DNA of 64,000 nucleotides, from the NCBI RefSeq assembly GCF_003591175.1, contig NZ_QYYG01000001.1, positions 806,001 through 870,000 on the forward strand. Direction: 5' to 3'. This stretch comes from Serratia inhibens (GTDB taxonomy: Bacteria; Pseudomonadota; Gammaproteobacteria; Enterobacterales; Enterobacteriaceae). Numbering within the stretch: the stretch's first letter is position 1; the number at the start of each line of letters is the position of its first letter. The notes under the pieces were generated by a model that was given only the letters and a program-made list of their open reading frames with translations, made no database searches and was not told the DNA's origin. This document shows positions 18,647-27,232 of the stretch, piece after piece. A program made the translations under genes and the position numbers.

Positions 18647-19309
18647 TTATCGATTCCGCGAAGCCGTGGCATCCCCTACCAACCCCGGCAGCACCAGCGT
18701 CAACGCCGCCGTAATGCGAGTGTCGATGTCGCTGCCCGGCGGCAACAGTCCAAGCGCCATCTGGCGCAAGGGTTCGGCCATCACCATCGCCAGCAGCAGA
18801 TCGCTGGTCTGCGCACAGTCCAACTCACGCAACCAGCCGTGCCGCTGTTGGCGTTGCAGCCAGTCCGCCACAATGGCCCGACCGCGTTCAATACCGTTAC
18901 GCTGATAAGCTGCCAGCATCGCCTCCCGCCCAGGAAACTCGCTCTGCAACAGACGAAATACCCCCACCGCCTGCTCGCTCAGCACCTGTTGCGCAATGGC
19001 GCGCAGACCCTGCTCAAGCAGCGGCTGCACCTCTGCCACCCGCTGCGCATCCTGTTCAAACGCCGGCTGAAAAGCGTCGGTCCAACTGGCTATCGCCTGC
19101 ATCACCAACGCATCTCGATTTTCGGCAAAACGGTACAGGGTCTTCTTGGCCATACCGGCCCGCTTCGCCACCGCGTCCACGGTAGTGGCGGCATAGCCCT
19201 GCGTCAGCAACAGCGCCAGTGTGGCCTCAACCGCCGCCGCGCGCAGTTCCGCTTCCGGGGCCGAAGGCCTTCCGCGCGAGCGCGGTTCGGTATCCCTTTC
19301 ATTTGCCAT
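18647..19309 (-). CDS. TetR-family transcriptional regulator
   Basis: A 220-residue TetR-type repressor. The helix-turn-helix is GYAATTVDAVAKRAGMAKKTLYRF, and the C-terminal domain would bind a small ligand. ATG 19309 follows GAGGAACC. The gene is divergent from the DAPG-hydrolase-like gene, and a palindrome in the gap between them is a fitting operator, so the regulator probably represses both. Confidence 0.9.
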   Translation of the reverse strand: MANERDTEPRSRGRPSAPEAELRAAAVEATLALLLTQGYAATTVDAVAKRAGMAKKTLYRFAENRDALVMQAIASWTDAFQPAFEQDAQRVAEVQPLLEQGLRAIAQQVLSEQAVGVFRLLQSEFPGREAMLAAYQRNGIERGRAIVADWLQRQQRHGWLRELDCAQTSDLLLAMVMAEPLRQMALGLLPPGSDIDTRITAALTLVLPGLVGDATASRNR

Positions 19310-19362
19310 GATGGTTCCTCGAAATCGTTGACAGAGACAGCATACCGGCATAGCCTTAATTT

Positions 19363-19381
19363 GGAAACAAACATCGTTTCC
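19363..19381. promoter_or_regulatory. Candidate TetR operator
   Basis: GGAAAC-N7-GTTTCC is a 19-base inverted repeat in the 93-base gap between the divergent TetR and DAPG-hydrolase-like genes. It lies about 30 bases after a TTGACA (19328-19333), a position where a bound repressor would block transcription. Assignment is by position and symmetry. Confidence 0.6.
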
Positions 19382-19402
19382 TAATTTATAAGGATGACCG
19401 CT

Positions 19403-20101
19403 ATGACACATCAATCGCTGATGCTCCCTTGGGGCGTTAATGATATCAACGCGTTGCTTAAACCGGAACCGCTGCTGCTGGAGATGGGGCTGACGCGCAG
19501 CACCGACGGTTTGCTGACCGTGGCGATCCGCACCGATCTGCACGGCTGCAAGGGCCGCATGCTGGACTGGTGGTTTACCTTTTTTGAGACCACCCAGCAC
19601 ATTCGCTGGTGGCATCCGCACGATCACGTTGAGCACCGCGGCTGGGACCGGCAGTGGAAAAAAGGCGAAAGCTACATTGGCGCCAGCATCGACGCGGTCG
19701 AATGGCTGGCGGAGTTGCCGCCGGTGCCGGCCCGGCTCAAATTTCACGCCGCCGAAGATTTTTTTGCCACGCAACCGCTGCAACAGGCGCGCGACACTCA
19801 GGCGCTATCTGCCGCCATTTGCGCCCGCATCGGCTTCGGCGAGCAGGTGGCGCTGGACGACAATGGCGACCCTCGCGACGGTGAAATGCTGCATCTGGTG
19901 CGCGACACGCCCTACGGCTGCGTGCTGCGCAGCCGTTTTCTGCTGGGTAAATCCTGCGCGAACGCGAATGACGAGATGCCGGACGAGATTGGCTTCAATC
20001 TGATGCGCCACTGCTACAACGAATTCAGCTATCTGGCGCAGTTCCTGCCATCGTTGTATTACGCCGAAAATGGTCATGAGGCGGCGCCGTTACCCTGGTG
20101 A
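19403..20101 (+). CDS. DAPG hydrolase (PhlG)-like protein
   Basis: A 232-residue protein resembling the 2,4-diacetylphloroglucinol hydrolase fold, with the Trp/His-rich segment IRWWHPHDHVEHRGWD and later HCYNEFSYL supplying likely zinc ligands. PhlG cleaves a C-C bond to remove an acetyl group from the antifungal DAPG; the substrate here is inferred only. ATG 19403 is chosen because AAGG directly abuts the earlier ATG at 19394, leaving proper spacing only for the second. The protein is shorter than Pseudomonas PhlG (about 294 residues). Confidence 0.75.
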   Translation: MTHQSLMLPWGVNDINALLKPEPLLLEMGLTRSTDGLLTVAIRTDLHGCKGRMLDWWFTFFETTQHIRWWHPHDHVEHRGWDRQWKKGESYIGASIDAVEWLAELPPVPARLKFHAAEDFFATQPLQQARDTQALSAAICARIGFGEQVALDDNGDPRDGEMLHLVRDTPYGCVLRSRFLLGKSCANANDEMPDEIGFNLMRHCYNEFSYLAQFLPSLYYAENGHEAAPLPW

Positions 20102-20193
20102 CCCCCCTTCACACTTCCCGTTGAAAATAATTGATTGTTTTGTCATATGAATTTAGAACTGGATGACAACAATTCAAACGCACGGGAACGGGA

Positions 20194-21504
20194 ATGGACG
20201 TACAAACGACGGTTATTGACGCACGCCAGTCACGCCAGGCATTGCTGGCCGGTTCGGTCGGCAACTTTATCGAATGGTATGAATTTGGCGTTTACGGTTT
20301 TCTCGCCACCGTCATTGCCGCCAATTTTTTCACTCTGCAGGGTGAAAGTGAAATCACCAGTCTGATCCTCACCTACGCCGCCTTCGCGCTGGCATTTTTT
20401 TGCCGCCCGATCGGCGCGGTGATTTTCGGCCGTATCGGCGACCGGATCGGCCGCCGCCCGACGCTGATTGCGGTATTGCTGCTGATGACCCTGGCCACCG
20501 CCCTGATCGGCGTGATGCCGACCTACGCCGCTATCGGCGTCGCCGCCCCGCTGCTGCTGACGCTGTTGCGCATGTTTCAGGGGTTGTTCGCCGGTGGCGA
20601 GTTCGGCGGTGCGGTATCGCTGATGACCGAGTTCGCGCCCAAGGGAAAGCGTGGGCTGTACGGCGCCTGGCAATCGCTGACCGTGGCATTCGGGCTGTTG
20701 GCCGGTGCAGGTCTGGTGGCATTGCTGGCCGCGCTGCTGACGCCGGAACAGTTACATGACTGGGGCTGGCGCATTCCCTTCCTGTTGGCGTTGCCGATGG
20801 GTGCGGTGGCGCTGTGGCTGCGGCTGAAACTGCAGGAAACGCCGACCTTTAAACAGGCGCAACAAGACGGCGGCGAAACGGCGCAAGTGCCGGAGGTGAA
20901 ACTGGGCGGCATGCTGAAAACCATTCTGATCGGCATTGGCCGCATGATGGGCTGGTCCGCCGCCGGTTACACCTTCCTGGTGGTGATGCCGTCCTACCTG
21001 CAAACCTCGCTGCACGCCACCTTCCAGCAGGCGCTGGTGGCCACGGTGCTGGCCAACGTCGGCTTCGCCCTGACCATTCTGCCCGCCGGCATTCTCAGCG
21101 ATAAGCTGGGGCGCAAAACGGTGATGCTGGCGGCGGTCATCGCGGTGATCCTGTTCACCTTCCCGCTGCTGCACCTGCTGCAAGACCCGCAAAGCTCGCT
21201 GCTGACCAAAGGCATCGCGGTATTGATCGCCGGCGCGGTGGTCGGGATGCTGGCCGGCCCCGGCCCGGCGATGCTGGCGGAGATGTTCCCGACCAAAGTG
21301 CGCTACACCGGTCTGGGGTTGGCCTATTCGCTCTCCAACGCGGTATTCTCCGGTTCAGCAGGGTTAATCATCACCGGTTTGATCAAGCAGACCGGCAACC
21401 TCGATATCCCGGCTTACTACGTGGTCGCCACCTCAGTGGTCAGCCTGTTCGCACTGATGACCCTGCGGCGCGACGATCATCTGCGCTCGCTGAACGCGCG
21501 TTAA
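20194..21504 (+). CDS. MFS transporter, metabolite:H+ symporter (MHS) subfamily
   Basis: A 436-residue, 12-helix major facilitator of the MHS group, related to ProP, ShiA and KgtP. Marks are the opening NFIEWYEFGVYGF, the motif-A loop GRIGDRIGRRP and GLFAGGEFGGA. It would import a small organic acid or zwitterion with protons. It lies 92 bases after the DAPG-hydrolase-like gene on the same strand and may share its transcript, but no substrate can be read from sequence. Confidence 0.9.
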   Translation: MDVQTTVIDARQSRQALLAGSVGNFIEWYEFGVYGFLATVIAANFFTLQGESEITSLILTYAAFALAFFCRPIGAVIFGRIGDRIGRRPTLIAVLLLMTLATALIGVMPTYAAIGVAAPLLLTLLRMFQGLFAGGEFGGAVSLMTEFAPKGKRGLYGAWQSLTVAFGLLAGAGLVALLAALLTPEQLHDWGWRIPFLLALPMGAVALWLRLKLQETPTFKQAQQDGGETAQVPEVKLGGMLKTILIGIGRMMGWSAAGYTFLVVMPSYLQTSLHATFQQALVATVLANVGFALTILPAGILSDKLGRKTVMLAAVIAVILFTFPLLHLLQDPQSSLLTKGIAVLIAGAVVGMLAGPGPAMLAEMFPTKVRYTGLGLAYSLSNAVFSGSAGLIITGLIKQTGNLDIPAYYVVATSVVSLFALMTLRRDDHLRSLNAR

Positions 21505-21511
21505 TTCTGAA

Positions 21512-21528
21512 GGGGCGCATAGCGCCCC
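21512..21528 (+). terminator. Hairpin after the MHS transporter gene
   Basis: GGGGCGC, ATA and GCGCCCC form a perfect 7-bp stem eight bases after the stop codon. No T-run follows; a second hairpin (TGCGCAA/TTGCGCA) lies at 21542-21558. Confidence 0.55.
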
Positions 21529-21697
21529 AAGTTTGAACCGTTGCGCAATTTTTGCGCACCGTTCTGGTGCATCCCCCCAACCACCGCTTCAACGCCTCCC
21601 TCATCCTGCAAGCAAAACGCCTGATTATTTATAATTATTAATAAGTTGAAAAATAACTCCCACCGCCATTCGCAGTTGGCCCTTAACTTGCTCCGCC

Positions 21698-21708
21698 TTG
21701 TATATACA
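21698..21708. promoter_or_regulatory. HutC-type operator of operon A
   Basis: TTGTATATACA lies 65 bases before the substrate-binding-protein start. The same palindrome occurs before hutC/hutF and before hutI and, with one change, before operon B. It fits the TGTATATACA-type site of HutC repressors, so operon A is probably under HutC. Confidence 0.7.
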
Positions 21709-21772
21709 TGGACGGACATTACCGACACGGACATCACTATTTCTCACCAGTGCGAAAGACGAGGGTTCCCCC

Positions 21773-22774
21773 ATGAAGCAACCAATAAAAACGCTGCAAA
21801 AAGTGCTCGCCACCGCCTGCTGCCTCAGCATGCTTGCCGCTCCGGCGTTCGCCGCCGAAGCCCCCTTGTCCAAGCCGGAGGCCGGCACCTTCAAAATGGG
21901 CATCGAACCCTGGCTGGGCTACGGCCAGTGGCACGTAGCCAATAGCCTTGACCTGTTCAAACAACAGGGGCTGGACAAGGTCGACATCATCAATTTCGCC
22001 GAAGATAAAGACATCAACGCCGCGCTGGCCAGCGGCCAGATCGACGCCGCCAATATTGCCACCCACACCGCCATGGGCATGGTTTCCGCCGGTCTGCCGG
22101 TCAAAATCGTGCTGCTGCTCGATCAAAGCCAAACCGCCGACGCGCTGATTGTCGGCCCTGGCATCAAAACGCTGAGCGATCTGAAAGGCAAACAGGTGGC
22201 GTACGAAGAAGGCACCACCAGCGACATCCTGCTGCACAGCGCCCTCGCCTCCGCCGGAATGAAATGGAGCGACATCGTGCCGGTACCTATGCCTGCCGAC
22301 GCCGCAGGCAGCGCACTGATCGCCAAACGCGTCAGCGCCGCCGTCACCTACGAGCCTTACCTGAGCATGGCGAAGAAACAGGATGCCGGCGTGAAGATGC
22401 TGTACAGCGGCGAGTCCGATCCGGGCCTGATCAGCGACGTGCTGGTAGTGCGCGACGAGGTGATCAAGACCAAACCAGGCCAGGTCGCCGCCATGATCAA
22501 AAGCTGGGATGCCGCGTTGCAGCATTATCAGCACAACACGGCGGCGGATCGGGCAATCATCGCCAAACAGGTTGGCGCCAGCCCGGCCGATCTGGCCAGC
22601 GCGTTTGACGGCGTGAAGTACTACTCGCTGGCGGAAAACAAGCAGGTCCTGAGCGAGCACTTCGCCAAACACACCTTCGCCCACGTGCTGAAAGCGGCCA
22701 CAGAAGCCGGGCTGGTGAGCAAACCTGTCACGCCGGAAAACCTCATCGACGCGCGATTCGTTAACGGGCTGTAA
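21773..22774 (+). CDS. ABC transporter substrate-binding protein (TauA/SsuA/NMT1-like), operon A
   Basis: A 333-residue periplasmic binding protein with signal peptide ending APAFAAEA. The GIEPWLGYGQWHVA opening, DLKGKQVAYEEGTTS and VTYEPYLS are family marks of the TauA/SsuA/NMT1 group, which binds sulfonates, pyrimidines and related compounds. ATG 21773 gives the proper signal peptide. It is the first gene of a six-gene + strand operon behind a HutC-type site, so the ligand may be a nitrogen compound related to histidine catabolism; this is inference. Confidence 0.9.
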   Translation: MKQPIKTLQKVLATACCLSMLAAPAFAAEAPLSKPEAGTFKMGIEPWLGYGQWHVANSLDLFKQQGLDKVDIINFAEDKDINAALASGQIDAANIATHTAMGMVSAGLPVKIVLLLDQSQTADALIVGPGIKTLSDLKGKQVAYEEGTTSDILLHSALASAGMKWSDIVPVPMPADAAGSALIAKRVSAAVTYEPYLSMAKKQDAGVKMLYSGESDPGLISDVLVVRDEVIKTKPGQVAAMIKSWDAALQHYQHNTAADRAIIAKQVGASPADLASAFDGVKYYSLAENKQVLSEHFAKHTFAHVLKAATEAGLVSKPVTPENLIDARFVNGL

Positions 22775-22836
22775 GCCGGGTTGGCGTCGGCCGGCGATAT
22801 GTGGCCGGCGCAACTCCTCACCAAAGGAAAAAACCG

Positions 22837-23709
22837 ATGAGCTCTATAAAACTGGATGCGCCCAACGCGCGCACTCATCTGAAAACCGCCCCTCCGCCTG
22901 GACGGCGCAGGCGCAAGCCGCTTGGGCTGATGGCGATCGGAAAAACGCCATCGCGTGGGCTGTTCGTCGCCATCGCCGTGGCGGTGTTCGCGCTGCTGCT
23001 GTTGAGTTGGTGGCTGGCGACCCGCAGCGGCTCGGTACCGGCTATTTTTATGCCCACGCTGGACGGCGTATGGCACCGCATGGTCAGCCTGGCGCAGGAC
23101 GGTACGCTGTGGAGCGATATTCGCAGCAGCCTGTACCGTATCTCGGTGGCCTTCCTGATTTCGTCGGTGATGGCCATTGTCATCGGCATGCTGGCCGGCT
23201 GTTACGGTTTTTTCAAAGCGGTCACCGAACCGCTGGTGGATTTTGTCCGCTATATGCCGGTGGTGGCCTTTGTGCCGCTGACCATTTTGTGGACCGGCAC
23301 CGATGACGTGCAGAAATTCCTGATCATCTGGATCGGCACCTTCTTTCAACAGGTGCTGATGGTGATCGACACGGTAAAACGCGTGCCGGCGGATTTTGTC
23401 GGCCTGGGGCGCACGCTCGGCATGCCGGACCGCAATATCCTGTTCAAGATCGTGCTGCCCAGCGCGCTGCCGGGCATCTGGGATGCGTTGCGCATCAGCC
23501 TCGGTTGGGCCTGGACCTGGCTGGTGCTGGCGGAACTGGTGGCTTCCACCTCAGGGTTGGGTTACCGCATCGTGGTATCGCAGCGCTTTTTCCAGACCGA
23601 CACCATCATCGGCTACATCCTGCTGCTGGGGTTGCTTGGGCTGATTACCGATCAACTGATGCGCGCCGCCGAGCGCGTGCTGTTCCGCTACAACGCGAGG
23701 CGTAAATAA
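22837..23709 (+). CDS. ABC transporter permease (TauC/SsuC-like), operon A
   Basis: A 290-residue inner-membrane permease with about six helices and the BPD-type cytoplasmic loop around GLGRTLGMPDRNILFKIVLPSALPG. AAAGGAAA precedes the ATG at 22837. The N-terminus carries an Arg/Lys/Pro-rich cytoplasmic tail (PPPGRRRRKP). It would form the channel with the downstream ATPase. Confidence 0.92.
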   Translation: MSSIKLDAPNARTHLKTAPPPGRRRRKPLGLMAIGKTPSRGLFVAIAVAVFALLLLSWWLATRSGSVPAIFMPTLDGVWHRMVSLAQDGTLWSDIRSSLYRISVAFLISSVMAIVIGMLAGCYGFFKAVTEPLVDFVRYMPVVAFVPLTILWTGTDDVQKFLIIWIGTFFQQVLMVIDTVKRVPADFVGLGRTLGMPDRNILFKIVLPSALPGIWDALRISLGWAWTWLVLAELVASTSGLGYRIVVSQRFFQTDTIIGYILLLGLLGLITDQLMRAAERVLFRYNARRK

Positions 23710-24479
23710 TGGCAACCCTAACCCTCAATGGCCTGAACAAAAGTTTTCAGGTCGGCAAAGGTACGCGCCAGGTGCTGCATGACATCGATCTGACGCTGCA
23801 CGACAACGAGTTCGTTTCCGTGGTCGGCAGTTCCGGCTGCGGCAAAAGCACCCTGCTGTCGATCGCCGCCGGACTGGAGGATTTCGACAGCGGCAGCGTA
23901 CGCGTTGACGGCGTGGACATTCGCGGGCCGGGTATCGATCGCGGCGTGGTGTTCCAGTCCTATACCCTGCTGCCGTGGCTGACCGCCCGCCAGAACATTG
24001 AATTCGCCCTGAAGGCGGCGGGCTATGGCCGCAGCGAATGCCGTGACATCGCCGGCGACCACCTGGCGCTGGTCAAGCTGACCGAATTCGCCGATGCCTA
24101 TCCCAACGAACTGTCCGGCGGCATGAAGCAGCGGGTGGCGATTGCCCGCGCGCTGTCCTACCGGCCGAAAATTCTGCTGATGGATGAACCCTTCGGTGCG
24201 CTCGACGCCATGACCCGCCACCAGATGCAGCTGCTGCTGACGCGCATCTGGGAAACCCATCGCCTGACGGTGATGTTTGTCACCCACGATATCGAAGAGG
24301 CGGTGTACCTGTCGGATCGCATCGTGGTGATGGGACCGGGCAAAATCAATACCACCTTTCAGGTCGATCTGCCGCGCCCGCGCAGCGAAGAAGTGAGCGG
24401 TGACGCACGCTATATCGATCTGCAACGTCAGGTTCTGAAATCTATCCGGGAACAGGCTTCCCGACACGAATTAGCTTAG
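23709..24479 (+). CDS. ABC transporter ATP-binding protein (TauB/SsuB-like), operon A
   Basis: A 256-residue ATPase with Walker A GSSGCGKST, Q-loop VVFQSYTLLPW, signature LSGGMKQRVAIARAL, Walker [13 protein letters not shown] and a switch His in VTHDIEEA. The start overlaps the permease stop (TAATG), showing translational coupling. Confidence 0.94.
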   Translation: MATLTLNGLNKSFQVGKGTRQVLHDIDLTLHDNEFVSVVGSSGCGKSTLLSIAAGLEDFDSGSVRVDGVDIRGPGIDRGVVFQSYTLLPWLTARQNIEFALKAAGYGRSECRDIAGDHLALVKLTEFADAYPNELSGGMKQRVAIARALSYRPKILLMDEPFGALDAMTRHQMQLLLTRIWETHRLTVMFVTHDIEEAVYLSDRIVVMGPGKINTTFQVDLPRPRSEEVSGDARYIDLQRQVLKSIREQASRHELA

Positions 24480-24489
24480 GAGCATCCCC

Positions 24490-25818
24490 ATGTCGCACAC
24501 AGTGACCTTTCACGATCTCAGCCACAGCCGGCAATTGCCGGAAGCCCTGTTCCAACGCACCGAAGCCGACTTGTCGTTCTTTATCGAGCGGGTACAGCCG
24601 ATTATCGCAGCGGTACGCAATGAAGGAGATGCCGCGCTGCAGCGCTTCGCACGGGAATTCGACGGCGTGCAGGCCGAACGGATGTCGATTCGCGTCGAAC
24701 AGAGCGAGTTCGACGACGCCATGGCTCGGTTGGATCCCGCCGTCACCGCCGCTATCGCCTATGCCGCCGGCAATATCCGCGCGTTTCACGAAGCGCAGAA
24801 ACCGGAAGAAATGTGGTTGAAAGAGATGCAACCCGGCGCTTTTGCCGGCGATCGCCACCTGCCTATCGATTCCGTGGCCTGCTATGTGCCGCGCGGCAAA
24901 GGTTCGTTCCCCAGTGTGCTGCTGATGACCGCGATCCCGGCGCTGGTGGCGGGCGTGCCCCGGCCGGTAGTGATCACCCCGCCCGGCCCGGATGGCAAAG
25001 TCGATGATGCCACGCTGGTGGCGGCACAGTTGGTCGGCATCCGCGAGATTTACAAGTGCGGCGGCGCGCAAGGAGTAGCGGCCGTGGCTTATGGCACAGA
25101 AACGGTGCCGAAGTGCCTGAAGATCGTCGGCCCCGGCAGCCCCTGGGTGGTGGCAGCCAAGCGCCAACTGGCACAGATGATCGATCCCGGCGTGCCGGCC
25201 GGCCCCAGCGAAAGCATTATTTTGGCCGATGACAGCGCCAACGGTGCGCTGGCGGCGTTGGACTTGATCATTGAATCGGAACATGGCCCGGACTCCTCCG
25301 CCTGGCTGGTGACGTCCAGTCGTCGGGTAGCGGAACAGGCGATCGCCGCGCTGCCGGGTTACTGGGCGCAACTGGACGAGAAACGCGCCGGCTTCTCGCA
25401 AAGCGTGCTGTGCGGTACCCACGGCGGTGTGGTGCTGACGCAGGACTTCGCCGCTGCCGTGGCCTTTGTGAATGGCTATGCGCCAGAGCATCTGGAGATC
25501 CTGGCGGAAGAGCCGCTGGCGGTGATGGGCCAAATTCGCAACGCCGGTGAAATCCTGCTGGGCAATTACACCCCGGTGACGTTAGGCAACTTTGTGCTCG
25601 GCCCCAATGCGGTGCTGCCGACCAATGCCGCCGCCAAGGTGGCCGGGCCGCTGTCGGTATTCGACTACATGAAACGCATTTCTGTGGGTTACGTCACCCG
25701 CAGCGGCTACGACGCGTTGGCGGAAAAGGCGCACGGGTTTGCCCTGTATGAAGGCTTCCCCGCACACGCGCTGGCGGTATCACCGCTGCGTAAAACCCTG
25801 CTCGATCGTCAGCCCTGA
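24490..25818 (+). CDS. Histidinol-dehydrogenase-family protein (divergent HisD paralogue)
   Basis: A 442-residue NAD-dependent alcohol dehydrogenase of the HisD family, which oxidises a primary alcohol to the acid in two steps. The catalytic Glu-His pair is kept (APEHL), as is the late His (FPAHALAV). Compared with E. coli HisD as I recall it, the zinc ligand Gln259 is Glu (IIESEHGPDS), Asp360 is Asn, and Glu356 and His367 are Val and Ala (TPVTLGNFVLGPNAVLP). These changes argue against ordinary histidinol as substrate. It lies inside an ABC transporter operon, not a his operon. The sulfopropanediol dehydrogenase HpsN is one non-histidine relative to compare. Confidence 0.85.
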   Translation: MSHTVTFHDLSHSRQLPEALFQRTEADLSFFIERVQPIIAAVRNEGDAALQRFAREFDGVQAERMSIRVEQSEFDDAMARLDPAVTAAIAYAAGNIRAFHEAQKPEEMWLKEMQPGAFAGDRHLPIDSVACYVPRGKGSFPSVLLMTAIPALVAGVPRPVVITPPGPDGKVDDATLVAAQLVGIREIYKCGGAQGVAAVAYGTETVPKCLKIVGPGSPWVVAAKRQLAQMIDPGVPAGPSESIILADDSANGALAALDLIIESEHGPDSSAWLVTSSRRVAEQAIAALPGYWAQLDEKRAGFSQSVLCGTHGGVVLTQDFAAAVAFVNGYAPEHLEILAEEPLAVMGQIRNAGEILLGNYTPVTLGNFVLGPNAVLPTNAAAKVAGPLSVFDYMKRISVGYVTRSGYDALAEKAHGFALYEGFPAHALAVSPLRKTLLDRQP

Positions 25819-25836
25819 ACAGGCAGCGAGGTTACG

Positions 25837-27171
25837 ATGACCGATAATCCTATTCCCCGCACCGGCCGGGGCGCCCCCCTGGCGGCGCAGGCCAGAGCGC
25901 TGACCCACGCCGGCGAATGGCGGCAGGCGGCGGACAAACTGCGCCAACTGGTGCTGGAGATCACCGGGGTGGCGGTGGGCGAATTGACCATCAACCGCGA
26001 TCAGTACAGTCTGAACTCGCTGAACGGCCAGTTGCAATTGGCCGACGGCCGCGGCCTGTTCTTTAAATATCACCACGAGGAAGGTGAAGACCACACCATC
26101 GAGGAGTATTACAACGCCGAACTGCTGCGCAATAACGGTTTCCGCGTCGACGTGCCGCTGTATGCCTGCGGTGAACCGGGGCGGCAGATCCTGCTGTACC
26201 GATTGCGCCACGATCGGCGGCTGGCCGACGTGTGCCGTGAGATCGAACTGCAGCAGAGCTGGCAACAGATGGCGCCGGTGGTCGATGCGCAGCACCGCGC
26301 CGATGCGGAGATCCTGCGGATGACGTTGCCGACGCTAAAAATCGGCCAGCCTGCGGCGGTGGCTCGCGAGCCGATCCACCAGCTGTTTCATCACCGGCTG
26401 GTCAGCCCTGGCGCCACACCGGGATTGGGCGGCCGCGTAGCCCAGTTCTACGTGGGCAAAACCTTCCAACTGGCGCAGCAAGAGTTGAGCTGGGCGCAAT
26501 TGCAAGACCTGCAATGGGAAATCAACGGCGTGCGCTATCGCCATACGCTGGGTGAACTGCTGTTGCAGGCCGGTGAGCTATTGGCCCCGGCCGAACTGGC
26601 GCAGCAAGGTGTGGTGATCGCCCACGGCGACGCGCACAACGCCAACGTATGGTACGAAACCGATCGCCCGCCGCCGCAGTTGGTCAGCTTCGATCCTGCC
26701 TTCGCCGGGCGCAATATCCCGGCGCTGCTGGCGGAGATCAAAGCGACTTTCCACAATATTTTCGCCCATCCGTTCTGGTTGTACGAACCGCAGCGCTGCG
26801 CGACGCATTACCGGGTAGTTGCCCGGCTGGAGGGGCAACGGCTGATCGTCGAGCATGACTGGCAGTTGACGCCCTTGCGCGCCGCCTTCCTGCAGGACAA
26901 AGGCGCGCTGTACTGGCGACCGCTGCTCAGCGAACTGACGGCGCGCGGCTGGCTGCCGCATAACTGGCGGCGGCTGATGCGGCTGGCGCTGTTTTGCTGC
27001 CCGACGCTGGTGCTCGATCTGCGCGCCGGTGGCGGCAGCGGCCATACGCCGGAAAGCTCGGCGCTGGGCTTCGCCATCGCCATGATGCTGGGCAGCGAAC
27101 CGGTCGACGGCAAAGACGTAGCCAGCCGCTGGTTCACCGCCATAGATCCGCAGTTCGGCGGTAAGGTATGA
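25837..27171 (+). CDS. Putative kinase of the APH/choline-kinase-like fold
   Basis: A 444-residue protein I do not recognise as a named family. It has the hallmarks of the aminoglycoside-phosphotransferase-like kinase fold: a candidate ATP-binding Lys (FFKYHHEEGE) followed by a helix Glu (EEYYNAELL), the catalytic loop HGDAHNANVWYE and a metal-binding Asp (LVSFDPAFAG). GAGGT precedes the ATG. It is 18 bases after the HisD paralogue, in operon A, so its substrate may be the imported compound or an intermediate. No kinase activity has been shown. Confidence 0.65.
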   Translation: MTDNPIPRTGRGAPLAAQARALTHAGEWRQAADKLRQLVLEITGVAVGELTINRDQYSLNSLNGQLQLADGRGLFFKYHHEEGEDHTIEEYYNAELLRNNGFRVDVPLYACGEPGRQILLYRLRHDRRLADVCREIELQQSWQQMAPVVDAQHRADAEILRMTLPTLKIGQPAAVAREPIHQLFHHRLVSPGATPGLGGRVAQFYVGKTFQLAQQELSWAQLQDLQWEINGVRYRHTLGELLLQAGELLAPAELAQQGVVIAHGDAHNANVWYETDRPPPQLVSFDPAFAGRNIPALLAEIKATFHNIFAHPFWLYEPQRCATHYRVVARLEGQRLIVEHDWQLTPLRAAFLQDKGALYWRPLLSELTARGWLPHNWRRLMRLALFCCPTLVLDLRAGGGSGHTPESSALGFAIAMMLGSEPVDGKDVASRWFTAIDPQFGGKV

Positions 27172-27232
27172 AAGCCGTACACTTTAGGGCAGAAGCCTGC
27201 TGAAACCCTTTTTGGTTCCCTGAGGAGAATTT

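Noticed and set aside
24490-25818. Calling this gene hisD
   Set aside because: Four conserved HisD positions differ and the gene is not in a his operon, so the biosynthetic symbol would mislead.
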